Of a DNA stretch of 64,000 nucleotides, positions 8,451 to 16,141 are shown piece by piece. Source of the DNA: CATOSP01 sp965204715 (lineage in GTDB: Bacteria > Chloroflexota > Dehalococcoidia > Lucifugimonadales > UBA3495); contig OZ242009.1 of the NCBI GenBank assembly GCA_965204715.1, positions 2,294,001-2,358,000 of the forward strand, given 5' to 3'. The translations under genes and the position numbers were made by a program. Within the stretch, counting starts at the first letter, position 1, and each line of letters opens with the position of its first letter. Under the pieces are notes generated by a model that was not told the DNA's origin, did not search any database, and saw only the letters and a list, made by a program, of their open reading frames with translations.

Positions 8451-9191
8451 TTGCTTTCTGGGGTAGAACTCGCAGTGGCGCTGGGGATAGTGTTTGTTGG
8501 GGCCACGGTTATGGGCACGCTTGGGTTCGGGTGCGGGCTGGTGGTTGCGCCGGTGATGCTGCTGTTCGTGGAGCCTCAGCAAGGGGTAGTGATCGTGAAC
8601 GGGCTGATCGCGGTGCTGGTGGGGGTGGTTGTGGCGCGGACCCGTCAGCACCTGCGCATGGGGCTGGCGGGTCCGATGTCGCTGGCAGGGCTTGCGGCGG
8701 TGCCTCTCGGGGCGTTCTTCCTGTCCAACGTTGCGGCGGATGCGCTGCGGATCGTGATCGGGCTGGTGATACTGACCCTCGGAGTCTTGAGCCTATTCGA
8801 CATACAGTTGCCGATGGTGCGGCGGAGGTTCTCCGGGCCGGTGATAGGGTTCCTAACGTCGTTATCGATTACCACGATCAGCATCGGGGGGCCGCTGGTG
8901 GCCATTTACGCGGTGGCCCAGGAGTGGCCAACCCAGACGGTGCGGACGACGCTGGCGTTCTACTTCCTGGTGTGTTACCTGTTGGGGTTCGTGTTCTATG
9001 CGTGGTCGGGGTTGGTGGACGTTGAGACGGTAATCAACATCGGGATGCTGGTCCCGGCGCTGGCTGTGGGCCTGGGCGCGGCAAGCCTGTTGGTGCGGCG
9101 AATAGACCAACGCATGTTCCGCTACGCTGTAGTTGCGCTGGTCATTGCCGGGAGCCTGTCGCTGCTGGGCCGGGAGTTTATCGGGGTGTAA
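8451..9191 (+). CDS. TauE/SafE family membrane exporter
   Basis: A 246-aa integral membrane protein with about seven or eight hydrophobic segments and the family pattern: GTLGFGCGLVVAPVMLLF near the N-terminus and a repeated half with SLSITTISIGGPLVAIYAV. TauE/SafE proteins export sulfite, sulfoacetate or other organic anions. A TTG start at 8451, 6 nt after AGGAG at 8440-8444, is preferred; the overlapping ATG at 8447 is in another frame and makes no sensible protein. It is co-directional with the AcoX-like gene 102 bp upstream. Substrate unknown. Confidence 0.9.
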   Translation: MLSGVELAVALGIVFVGATVMGTLGFGCGLVVAPVMLLFVEPQQGVVIVNGLIAVLVGVVVARTRQHLRMGLAGPMSLAGLAAVPLGAFFLSNVAADALRIVIGLVILTLGVLSLFDIQLPMVRRRFSGPVIGFLTSLSITTISIGGPLVAIYAVAQEWPTQTVRTTLAFYFLVCYLLGFVFYAWSGLVDVETVINIGMLVPALAVGLGAASLLVRRIDQRMFRYAVVALVIAGSLSLLGREFIGV

Positions 9192-9198
9192 GTTGAGC

Positions 9199-10119
9199 CT
9201 AGCCGTTGAGGTCGTGGTAGGCGGCAAGGGCGGCGGTGATGCCATCGCCGACTGCCGCGCCCAACTGGCGGGTGGAATCGGCACGGGCGTCGCCGCAGGC
9301 GTAGACGCCAGGCGCCTTGGTGCGCATGTGGATGTCGGTGTAAACATGGCCGAGGGAGTCCATGTCGATCAGGCCCTTCAGGTAGTCGGTCTGGGGATGG
9401 AATCCCACATAGATGAATGCGGCGGCTGTGGGATAGTCATAGATTTCTTCGCTTTTCAGGTCCTTGACACGGGCAGCCTCCAACGCCTCGTTGCCGACGA
9501 ATTCTTCTACGATGTGGCTCCAGAGGAACTTGACGTTCTCCCTGGCGAAGGCGCGTTCCTGGAGCACCCTGGTGGCGCGTAACTCGTCTCGGCGGTGGAC
9601 CACGGTCACGGAGTTCACAATGCCGCTGAGGTAGAGGCCCTCGTCGATGGCGGAGTCGCCACCGCCGACGACCACCACATCCTGTCCGCGGAAGAAGTTG
9701 CCGTCGCAGACGGCGCAGTAGGAGACGCCCCGGCCGGCGAATTCGTCCTCGCCGGGAGCGCCCAGCTTGTTGTGTGCGCCGCCGGTGGCGATGATGATGG
9801 AGCGGGTGGTGAACTCCCGGTCATCCGCCCGGACCACTTTTACCGGCTGGTCAATGGCGTCCAGGCCCTCAACCTCAGCGTACTCGATCTGTGCGCCAAA
9901 GCGGGTGGTCTGGGTCTCCATGTCTACGGCGAGCTCCGGTCCCTTGACTCCCGTAGGGAAGCCGGGGTAGTTCTCTATTTCGTCGGTGATGAGCAACTGT
10001 CCGCCAGGCCCGAGGCTCTCCAGGATGAGGGTCTTGAGCATGGCCCTGGTGGTATAGAGGCCGGCGGACAAGCCGGCAGCCCCTGCGCCGAGGATGATCG
10101 TGTCGAATTCGGCGTCCAT
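9199..10119 (-). CDS. trxB: Thioredoxin reductase
   Basis: A 306-aa low-molecular-weight TrxR with an FAD-binding GAGAAGLSAG near the N-terminus, redox-active Cys135-x-x-Cys138 in SYCAVCDG, an NADPH-binding VVVGGGDSAIDEG and the C-terminal GVYACGDARADS...GAAVGDGITAA FAD segment. It transfers electrons from NADPH to thioredoxin. No thioredoxin gene adjoins it. In clostridia this enzyme with thioredoxin re-reduces the glycine reductase selenoprotein GrdA. A GrdA homologue lies 22 kb away, but the link is only inference. It is convergent with the TauE gene, with 7 bp between stops. Confidence 0.96.
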   Translation of the reverse strand: MDAEFDTIILGAGAAGLSAGLYTTRAMLKTLILESLGPGGQLLITDEIENYPGFPTGVKGPELAVDMETQTTRFGAQIEYAEVEGLDAIDQPVKVVRADDREFTTRSIIIATGGAHNKLGAPGEDEFAGRGVSYCAVCDGNFFRGQDVVVVGGGDSAIDEGLYLSGIVNSVTVVHRRDELRATRVLQERAFARENVKFLWSHIVEEFVGNEALEAARVKDLKSEEIYDYPTAAAFIYVGFHPQTDYLKGLIDMDSLGHVYTDIHMRTKAPGVYACGDARADSTRQLGAAVGDGITAALAAYHDLNG

Positions 10120-10151
10120 ATATTAAGGAATCCCCCTATCTGTTCCCCCGG

Positions 10152-10168
10152 CCCTCTGTGACAGAGGG
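10152..10168. terminator. Hairpin between the epimerase and trxB
   Basis: CCCTCTG (10152-10158) pairs with CAGAGGG (10162-10168) over a 3-nt loop. It lies between the leftward epimerase stop and the trxB start, so it could attenuate read-through into trxB. No U-tract is evident. Confidence 0.4.
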
Positions 10169-10182
10169 TGCGGTGGGGATTT

Positions 10183-11133
10183 CTATCTTCCTGCCCGGAC
10201 CGCGTCCCGGAAGTATTCTACTGTCTGGCGCAACCCATCGTCCAGACTGGTGGCGGGAGTCCAGCCCAATTCCTGGGCGGCCTTGGAGGCGTCGAGGCTG
10301 ATTTCGTAGACATCTCCGGGGCGCGTTGGGCCACGCTCCGCGTCCCAGCGGTAGCCGATGATCTCCTTGAGGGACTCGAAGATGCGGTTGATGCTGGTCA
10401 TCTGGCCGGTGCCAATGTTGTAGGAACGCCCTGTGCCCCGATCTATGGCGCAGAGGTTGGCTTCTACCACGTCGTCGACGTACACGAAGTCGCGGGACTG
10501 GTTTCCGTCGCCGAAGATGGTGGGTGGATTCCCTTCCAGCATGGTCTGGGTGAATATGGCCACAACCCCAGCCTCGCCGCCGGGGTCCTGGCCAGGGCCG
10601 TATACGTTGGCGCAGCGGAGAACGGTGTAGTCCACCTGGTACAGCCTGTGGTACAGCTCAAGGTACATTTCAGCGGCGTACTTGGACGCGCCGTAGGGAG
10701 AAATGGGGGCGACGGGGTGGTCCTCACGGCAAGGGTTGTACTGGGGATCGCCGTAGAGTGCCCCGCCTGTTGAGGAGTAGATAAGCTTGTCGATACCGTA
10801 GATGCGTGCAGCTTCGAGCAGCCTCAGCGTGCCAATGACGTTGACGTTGGAGTCGTGTATGGAGTCACGGATGGAGTGGGCAACGCTGGACTGGGCCGCC
10901 AGGTGGAACACCAGGTCGGGCTGCTCTTTGTGGACGAACTCGATGACGGCGCGGTCGGTGATGTCGCCGTGATGGAAGACGGCCGCGTGGTCGATGTTGC
11001 GCAGCTTGCCGGAACTGAGGTTGTCGACCACGATCACCCGGTAGCCAAGCGATAGCAAGCGTTTAACCAGATGAGAGCCTATGAAACCGGCCCCGCCAGT
11101 GACCAGAGCAGTCTTACCCTCTCCCTGTGACAC
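10183..11133 (-). CDS. NAD-dependent epimerase/dehydratase (GalE-like)
   Basis: An extended short-chain dehydrogenase acting on nucleotide sugars. VTGGAGFIGSHLVKRL is the Rossmann NAD motif, VFHLAAQSSVAHS the next conserved block, YSSTGGALYG supplies the catalytic Ser/Thr and SPYGASKYAAE the Tyr-x-x-x-Lys pair; FGDGNQSRDFVYVDDVV is the late UDP-sugar epimerase signature. The open frame extends to 11301, but the GTG at 11133 has GGAGGG at an 8-nt spacing and gives the normal N-terminus; an ATG at 11151 is the alternative. UDP-glucose 4-epimerase is most likely; UDP-glucuronate decarboxylase or dTDP-glucose dehydratase activity cannot be excluded. Confidence 0.88.
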   Translation of the reverse strand: MSQGEGKTALVTGGAGFIGSHLVKRLLSLGYRVIVVDNLSSGKLRNIDHAAVFHHGDITDRAVIEFVHKEQPDLVFHLAAQSSVAHSIRDSIHDSNVNVIGTLRLLEAARIYGIDKLIYSSTGGALYGDPQYNPCREDHPVAPISPYGASKYAAEMYLELYHRLYQVDYTVLRCANVYGPGQDPGGEAGVVAIFTQTMLEGNPPTIFGDGNQSRDFVYVDDVVEANLCAIDRGTGRSYNIGTGQMTSINRIFESLKEIIGYRWDAERGPTRPGDVYEISLDASKAAQELGWTPATSLDDGLRQTVEYFRDAVRAGR

Positions 11134-11483
11134 TCCTCTTGCCCTCCACATCCGTTGTCTATGCCTTTGAATGGGCGCAGTTACGCGGAACGATTGACAT
11201 AATAGCCCGATGAAGTGGTCTGCACAATGGGTATGTTCTGTCCAACGGGGCGTTTTCAGGGTCACGCTTCTCAAATGCCTGGCGCGGACGGATTCCCACA
11301 CTGGACCGGGAAGCGGGCGTCTTCCCCGTGCTCCCGGCTAATCCCCCGCGCTGAAGGGGGGAGAAACCAGGCGGTCTGGTTTCGGGACGGTTTCCTAGTT
11401 ATGATAGAGTTGCAATGGACTGCACGGGCTAGGTTTGGCTATTTCCCCGGTCGAGCCGGGGGCAAGTTCTAAGGAGATGGAAA
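11134..11483. other. 350-bp intergenic region between divergent genes
   Basis: It separates the leftward epimerase from the rightward dehydrogenase, so promoters for both should lie here. The only clear structure is a perfect 8-bp hairpin, GAAACCAG/CTGGTTTC at 11363-11370 and 11376-11383. A TATGAT box at 11400-11405 could be a -10 element for the rightward gene, but no convincing -35 precedes it. No coding potential was recognised. Confidence 0.45.
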
Positions 11484-12380
11484 ATGCCGGAACAGATTGG
11501 ATTCATCGGCCTGGGAATCATGGGGAAGCCCATGGCGAAGAACCTGCTGAAGGCGGGATATTCGCTGACCGTTTATGACATCGTGGGCGAGCCGGTGGAG
11601 GAACTGGTGACCGAGGGAGCTGCCCGCGGGTCGTCGAATAAAGACGTTGCGGCCAAGAGCGACACGATCATCACGATGGTCCCGGACTCCGCCGATTCGG
11701 AGGCCGCGATTCTTGGACCCGAGGGTGCGTTGGAAGGGGCGCGTCCCGGGTCAGTGATCATCGACATGAGCTCGATTGCTCCGCTGGTCTCCCAGAGGAT
11801 TGCGGGGGAGTGCGCCGATAAGGGCGTGGAGATGCTGGACGCCCCCGTCAGCGGTGGTGAGCCGGGGGCCATCAACGCGACCCTTGCGATTATGGTTGGG
11901 GGAAAGCAGGAGGTCTTCGACCAACACTTCGATCTGCTGAAGACGATGGGGAGCAATGTGGTGCTTACCGGAGATATCGGCGCGGGCGGTATCACCAAGC
12001 TGGCCAACCAGATCATCGTGGCGGCAAACATTGAGGCGCTGAGCGAAGCCCTGGTGCTTGCGCAGAGGGCGGGCGTGGACCCGGAGAAGGTCTGGAACGC
12101 GATACGGGGCGGCCTGGCCGGCAGCGCGGTAATGGAGGCCAAGGGGCCGATGATGCTGGACCGCAACTTCCGGCCCGGTTTCCGCATCCGGCTGCACCAG
12201 AAAGACCTGCGCAACGTGTTGCAGACGGCCCAGGAGTTGAACGTTCCCCTGCCGGCGACGGCGCTGATGCAGCAGATTCTGGGGGCGCTGGTCAATGGGG
12301 GGGAGGCGGACGCCGACCATGCGGCCATTCTGCATTTTATCGAAGACATGGCCAAGGTTGAGGTGAAGCGCGGAGGTTAG
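11484..12380 (+). CDS. 3-hydroxyisobutyrate dehydrogenase / tartronate semialdehyde reductase family
   Basis: A 298-aa beta-hydroxyacid dehydrogenase. The N-terminal GFIGLGIMGKPMAKNL binds NAD(P), DAPVSGGEPGA is the substrate-binding signature, and Lys172 in GAGGITKLANQ is the catalytic lysine. The GxGxMG motif and overall length are normal, and AAGGAGATGG precedes the ATG. Likely reactions are 3-hydroxyisobutyrate oxidation (valine pathway) or tartronate semialdehyde reduction (GarR/GlxR). No partner gene decides between them. Cytoplasmic, as a homotetramer in known members. Confidence 0.92.
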   Translation: MPEQIGFIGLGIMGKPMAKNLLKAGYSLTVYDIVGEPVEELVTEGAARGSSNKDVAAKSDTIITMVPDSADSEAAILGPEGALEGARPGSVIIDMSSIAPLVSQRIAGECADKGVEMLDAPVSGGEPGAINATLAIMVGGKQEVFDQHFDLLKTMGSNVVLTGDIGAGGITKLANQIIVAANIEALSEALVLAQRAGVDPEKVWNAIRGGLAGSAVMEAKGPMMLDRNFRPGFRIRLHQKDLRNVLQTAQELNVPLPATALMQQILGALVNGGEADADHAAILHFIEDMAKVEVKRGG

Positions 12381-12437
12381 TAACCCAAAATCCTTAAAAT
12401 GATGGGTAGCCGATGTTGTCATGGCTGCGGGCGATAA

Positions 12438-12458
12438 GGGCGTCCACGAGGGACGCCC
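12438..12458. repeat. REP-like hairpin after the dehydrogenase
   Basis: GGGCGTCC (12438-12445) and GGACGCCC (12451-12458) form a perfect 8-bp stem with a 5-nt loop, followed by GTAC. The GGGCG...CGCCCGTAC form resembles a widespread extragenic palindrome. The rest of the gap (12381-12649) shows no gene. Confidence 0.5.
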
Positions 12459-12649
12459 GTACAGAACGGTCTCCCGCGGAACAACCCTTGTGCTTGCCCT
12501 GTTTACCCATCAATACAAGCATGTTGGACGGCTGGTAGAGACGCTGGATATCAGCCGATGCTGTATGGATAACCTCGCTGGACTAGGCCGAAATAGTCCC
12601 CGGCCCGGCGCGCTTGGCGCCTCTGCCAGGGTTGAGGTGAGTGCGGGGG

Positions 12650-13474
12650 CTAGAGGTCATTGAATCGGGCGTCGCGCCAGTCGAGGGCGGCGCGGAGGCC
12701 ATGCTCGCGGCGGATGGCGCTGAATTCCTGCTGCTCCGGGTCGGTGCTGATGTCGAACTGGGTCATCAGTTCCAGGTTGTGCTGGACGGCGGTCAGGAAG
12801 CCCATTGCCTCCAGTGCCCGGTTCACAGAAATTTTGGTCATCTTGATGCCGACCCTGGAGATGAGGGTTATCTTTTTGGCGACCCTTTCGCACTCCTGCA
12901 TAAGGTCTTCATGGGGCACGACCCGGCTGACCATTCCCAAGCGAGCAGCCTCATAGGCGTCAATGGTGTCTCCGGTCAGCAGCAATTCCTTGGCCCTGGC
13001 CAGCCCCACGCTGAAGGGGGTAATCAGGAATGGGGCGCCCAGACCGGCGCGGATTTCCGGCTCTCCCAATATGGCCCGTTCTGACGCTATCTTGACGTCG
13101 CAGACCTGCATCAGCTCGCAAGCGCCTGCCAGGGCGTAGCCGTTGACAGCGGCTATGACTGGCTTGCTGAGGTTCCAGACCATCATAAAGGTGTCGATGT
13201 GGCCCTTGAGACGCTGCCGACGCTCGTCGGGCGGGGTGGCGTGAGGTTCGTCCGGCTCCTCCGAACCGGGGTCAAGATCGAACCCGGCGGAGAAGGCCCG
13301 GCCCGCGCCGGTGAGGATGACCACGCGGATGTCAGGGTCCACCTCGATCACCTCCAACGCCTCCCGCAGTTCGGCCATGAGGAGCGGGCTGAGGGCGTTG
13401 AGCTTTTCGGGGCGATTGAGGGTGAGGTAGCAGATGCCGCCTTCAACCCGGTAGTCAAGGCACTGGAAGTCCAA
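12650..13474 (-). CDS. Enoyl-CoA hydratase/isomerase family protein
   Basis: A 274-aa crotonase-fold protein. The oxyanion hole lies in GAGRAFSAGFDL and VNGYALAGACEL, and the two crotonase acids are represented by Glu120 (GACEL) and Glu140 (GEPEI), with the canonical 20-residue spacing. That favours true hydratase chemistry over the dehalogenase or naphthoate synthase branches. A GGAGG lies 5 nt before the ATG. The leftward gene follows the cyclophilin gene by 24 bp, but the two functions are unrelated. Acyl-CoA substrate not predictable. Confidence 0.92.
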   Translation of the reverse strand: MDFQCLDYRVEGGICYLTLNRPEKLNALSPLLMAELREALEVIEVDPDIRVVILTGAGRAFSAGFDLDPGSEEPDEPHATPPDERRQRLKGHIDTFMMVWNLSKPVIAAVNGYALAGACELMQVCDVKIASERAILGEPEIRAGLGAPFLITPFSVGLARAKELLLTGDTIDAYEAARLGMVSRVVPHEDLMQECERVAKKITLISRVGIKMTKISVNRALEAMGFLTAVQHNLELMTQFDISTDPEQQEFSAIRREHGLRAALDWRDARFNDL

Positions 13475-13498
13475 TGGCTGCCTCCGCGCCCGGCCCGG

Positions 13499-14302
13499 TC
13501 AGCCGGACTTTTCGATGGTGATGCTTTCGATGGTCACCGGCGAGAGTGGGCGGTCACCCTGGTCTTTTTCGACTTTGGAGATAGCGTCGGCCACTTCCTG
13601 CCCTTCGGTCACCGTGCCAAAGATGGTATGCCCGCCGTTGAGGTGGGGTGTAGGAACGGTGGTGATGAAGAATTGGCTGCCGTTGGTGTTGGGGCCGGAG
13701 TTGGCCATAGCCAGAATGCCGGGCTTGTCAAAGACCAGGGATGGGTCGATTTCGTCCTCGAACTTGTAGCCGGGACCGGCAACGCCGCGGCCGATTGGGT
13801 CGCCTCCCTGTATCATGAAATTCTCGATGACCCGGTGGAAGATGATACCGTTGTAGAAGCCGTCCTCGGCCAGGAACACGAAGTTGTTGACCGTCTTTGG
13901 CGCGTTTGCGGGGAACAGGTCAATGACTATCGTACCCATGTTAGTTTTGATGGTTGCGGTGTAGGAGGCGTTGGGGTCAATCATCATTGGGGGCGGTCCG
14001 TCGAACTGCTTGAAAGTCAGACCCTCGTATTCCTGCATCTTGAACGAAGGCCCGACGGCACTATCGGCGGGTTTGTCCTGCTGTTGAGACGCAGGCATGG
14101 CCGTGGCCTCGGGCGCAGCCGTGGGTTGGTCCGCCGTGGGTTGGTCCATTGAGGCAGGTTCCTGCGTGGCTGCGGCCATGCTTTCCTGCTGCGGAGCCGA
14201 AGCGGGTTCCGATGTCGCTGCTGCGCCACAGGCCAGCGTTGCCAGTATGGATACCGCAATGATGCTGATGACGAACCATCTTCTTGTCAAAGCCAAAGAC
14301 AT
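13499..14302 (-). CDS. Cyclophilin-type peptidyl-prolyl isomerase, lipoprotein
   Basis: The start is placed at the ATG at 14302, which gives RRWFVISIIAVSILATLAC, a signal peptide with lipobox; the frame opens further upstream, but that part is implausible. An Ala/Gln/Pro-rich low-complexity linker of about 75 residues follows, then a complete cyclophilin domain: TIVIDLFPANAPKTVNNFV, FHRVIENFMIQGGDP (catalytic Arg and the QGGD block), FITTVPTPHLNGGHTIFG. It should assist folding of exported proteins at the outer face of the membrane. The ATG has only a weak ribosome-binding site. Confidence 0.92.
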   Translation of the reverse strand: MSLALTRRWFVISIIAVSILATLACGAAATSEPASAPQQESMAAATQEPASMDQPTADQPTAAPEATAMPASQQQDKPADSAVGPSFKMQEYEGLTFKQFDGPPPMMIDPNASYTATIKTNMGTIVIDLFPANAPKTVNNFVFLAEDGFYNGIIFHRVIENFMIQGGDPIGRGVAGPGYKFEDEIDPSLVFDKPGILAMANSGPNTNGSQFFITTVPTPHLNGGHTIFGTVTEGQEVADAISKVEKDQGDRPLSPVTIESITIEKSG

Positions 14303-14414
14303 CTTTTGCTCTCGTGTGTTGAAATTTGTGGCTGCGAAACCGGCACCAAGGTAGACCGCAGACCCCCATCCCCGGGCGAGGTCAGAGAGATGATAACCCC
14401 ATGTGCCCACTATC

Positions 14415-15761
14415 TCAAGTGCGGTCAATCAGGTCCGGGTCTTCCCAGGGCTGAAGCCTCTCCTCGGGGTCGTTGTTGGGTCGGAGCTTGCCGATGATGT
14501 ACCTGACGGTGACGACGACCATTACCAGCAGGACCAGCCCGCCGAAGAGCCAGACGTCGAGGTAGACCAGGGGAGAGGGCTTTTCCTGGGCTGGCCGGCC
14601 ACTGAACCCGCCGTCCCACTCAGCCCAGCGGGACTCAAGACCGCGGGTGTCGAACCCATAAATGGCGACCAGGGCCGCGTCCACTGTATGCCTCCGGCGC
14701 AAGTGGTCAAGGAAGGCCCGGAACTGGGCCGTGCCGTGTTCCTCTATCAGGTATGCGACGATGCTCTCCGCCTTCAGGTAGAACATGCTGATGTCGTCGG
14801 GCTTGCCCGGAGTCCTGGTCATGGCGTGGAGCGGCATTCCCATTCCGGCCAGGGCACGTCCGCTGTAGGGGCGGCTGTCAGGTTCGACATAGCTGGCGAA
14901 CCCCTCATCCAACCAGTCCGGCAGCAGATATGCGCTTGATCCCATGTGCTGATGCAGCAGCAGGTGGGCCGATTCGTGCAGGATGAGGTCGGGGTCGATG
15001 CCCACGCCCAGGAAAAGGCCATTCAGCGGGAAGGCAAACCCGGCAAAGACGTGCTGCTCGGTAATAGTGCGGCTGTGGAAGGGAAAAGCCGCGACGGCGT
15101 CGGACCTGCGCCTGTATACCATGCCCTGGATTGGGTCTGGACTGGTCATGCCAAGCAGGTCCTGGATGTTCGCCAGCCCGCTTTCCACTTCTTCAGCCAT
15201 ATGCCGCACGTCAGAGATGGGGATGTCGTGGTAGTGTAGCGCCAGCGGACCGATGCGAGCCTCATCCCACCTGAAGCGGGTGTCTGCGTATTCCAGGGTC
15301 TTGAGAGAGGTCCGGAGCCGGTTGCCGACCGAGTCTTGCAGGAGGTAGTGGTACTCCAGCTTGGTGCCGGGCGGCAGGTATGCCGCACCGCCGGTGTTGA
15401 GGGAGTGGGTGGCCGTGATGCGCTGGCCTGGGGTGAATTCGGGGTAGGCATATGACCATGCACCGCTTCCGGCGAGACGGTAGCGCAGCCGCGCTTCCAC
15501 TATTCTTCCCGGGATGTTGCCGGAGGCTTCCGCTGCCAGGTTGAAGACCACACTGTGGGGGAACTCAACTTCCCATGTGTCCGAGATGACCCTGATGTTG
15601 CCCGTGGATTCCTGGGAGGGCGCGGACGCAAGGTTGAGCAGCATCAGCAACGCTAGGGTGACGGCCATGATGGCCAGCCGTTTCCGGGGCTTGCGAAAGC
15701 CGGGAGGCTGCGTTGGACATTCATGCGCAGGAGGAGTGGGTTGTGAAGCTGAATGGTCCAT
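14415..15761 (-). CDS. Membrane-anchored peptidase MA-like metalloprotease
   Basis: A 448-aa protein from the ATG at 15761. The N-terminal basic stretch RKPRKRLAIM plus a hydrophobic segment (about residues 31-47) is a membrane anchor or signal, and a C-terminal segment (DVWLFGGLVLLVMVVVTVRY) is a second anchor. The extracellular part contains H-E-S-A-H (His262, Glu263, His266) in DLILHESAHLLLHQHMG, the zinc-binding site of gluzincin-type peptidase MA proteins, followed by LPDWLDEGFASYVEPD, whose Glu is the likely third ligand. Its first half is a beta-rich domain of unknown role. Substrate unknown. Confidence 0.85.
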   Translation of the reverse strand: MDHSASQPTPPAHECPTQPPGFRKPRKRLAIMAVTLALLMLLNLASAPSQESTGNIRVISDTWEVEFPHSVVFNLAAEASGNIPGRIVEARLRYRLAGSGAWSYAYPEFTPGQRITATHSLNTGGAAYLPPGTKLEYHYLLQDSVGNRLRTSLKTLEYADTRFRWDEARIGPLALHYHDIPISDVRHMAEEVESGLANIQDLLGMTSPDPIQGMVYRRRSDAVAAFPFHSRTITEQHVFAGFAFPLNGLFLGVGIDPDLILHESAHLLLHQHMGSSAYLLPDWLDEGFASYVEPDSRPYSGRALAGMGMPLHAMTRTPGKPDDISMFYLKAESIVAYLIEEHGTAQFRAFLDHLRRRHTVDAALVAIYGFDTRGLESRWAEWDGGFSGRPAQEKPSPLVYLDVWLFGGLVLLVMVVVTVRYIIGKLRPNNDPEERLQPWEDPDLIDRT

Positions 15762-15767
15762 ATTCCC

Positions 15768-15773
15768 ATTATA
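15768..15773 (-). promoter_or_regulatory. Possible -10 box for leaderless transcription of the peptidase gene
   Basis: On the minus strand a perfect TATAAT occupies 15773-15768, which would start transcription about 7 nt downstream, almost exactly at the ATG at 15761. There is no Shine-Dalgarno and no good -35, so a leaderless mRNA is possible. Confidence 0.35.
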
Positions 15774-15892
15774 TATGTCCGACGTGTCCGGGACCGCCGG
15801 GGTGGTCTTTACCAGGCAATGACCGGGAAGAACCGGAGGGAGAGGGGTTTTCAAAAGGCGGGAAAACTGGTTGATACCCGTATCGCATTCGA

Positions 15893-15922
15893 TTGACCGG
15901 CAAAAAACAGGATTTCTATAAT
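15893..15922 (+). promoter_or_regulatory. Sigma70-type promoter for the dockerin/cohesin genes
   Basis: TTGACC at 15893-15898 and TATAAT at 15917-15922 are separated by 18 bp. The predicted start near 15929 would give a leader of about 210 nt before the ATG at 16142. The rest of the gap between the peptidase and this gene shows no ORF of note. Confidence 0.6.
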
Positions 15923-16141
15923 TATGTCAAATTCTGACCAAAGAGGCCGAATGGCCCGCCTCTGGCAGCCCAGCTGTACTTTCCGGGGATGGATCCTATC
16001 CGCCGCTTGCCGGCCGGGGAGCGGATATAGGGCAGTGATCTCAGAGATGAATGGCGGGGCGTATGGCCGGATACCCGTAGCTTGAGCCTATGTACCCGCA
16101 CGGGTCTCTATCAATACCGGGTGCGGGGTGGGGGAGTGGAA

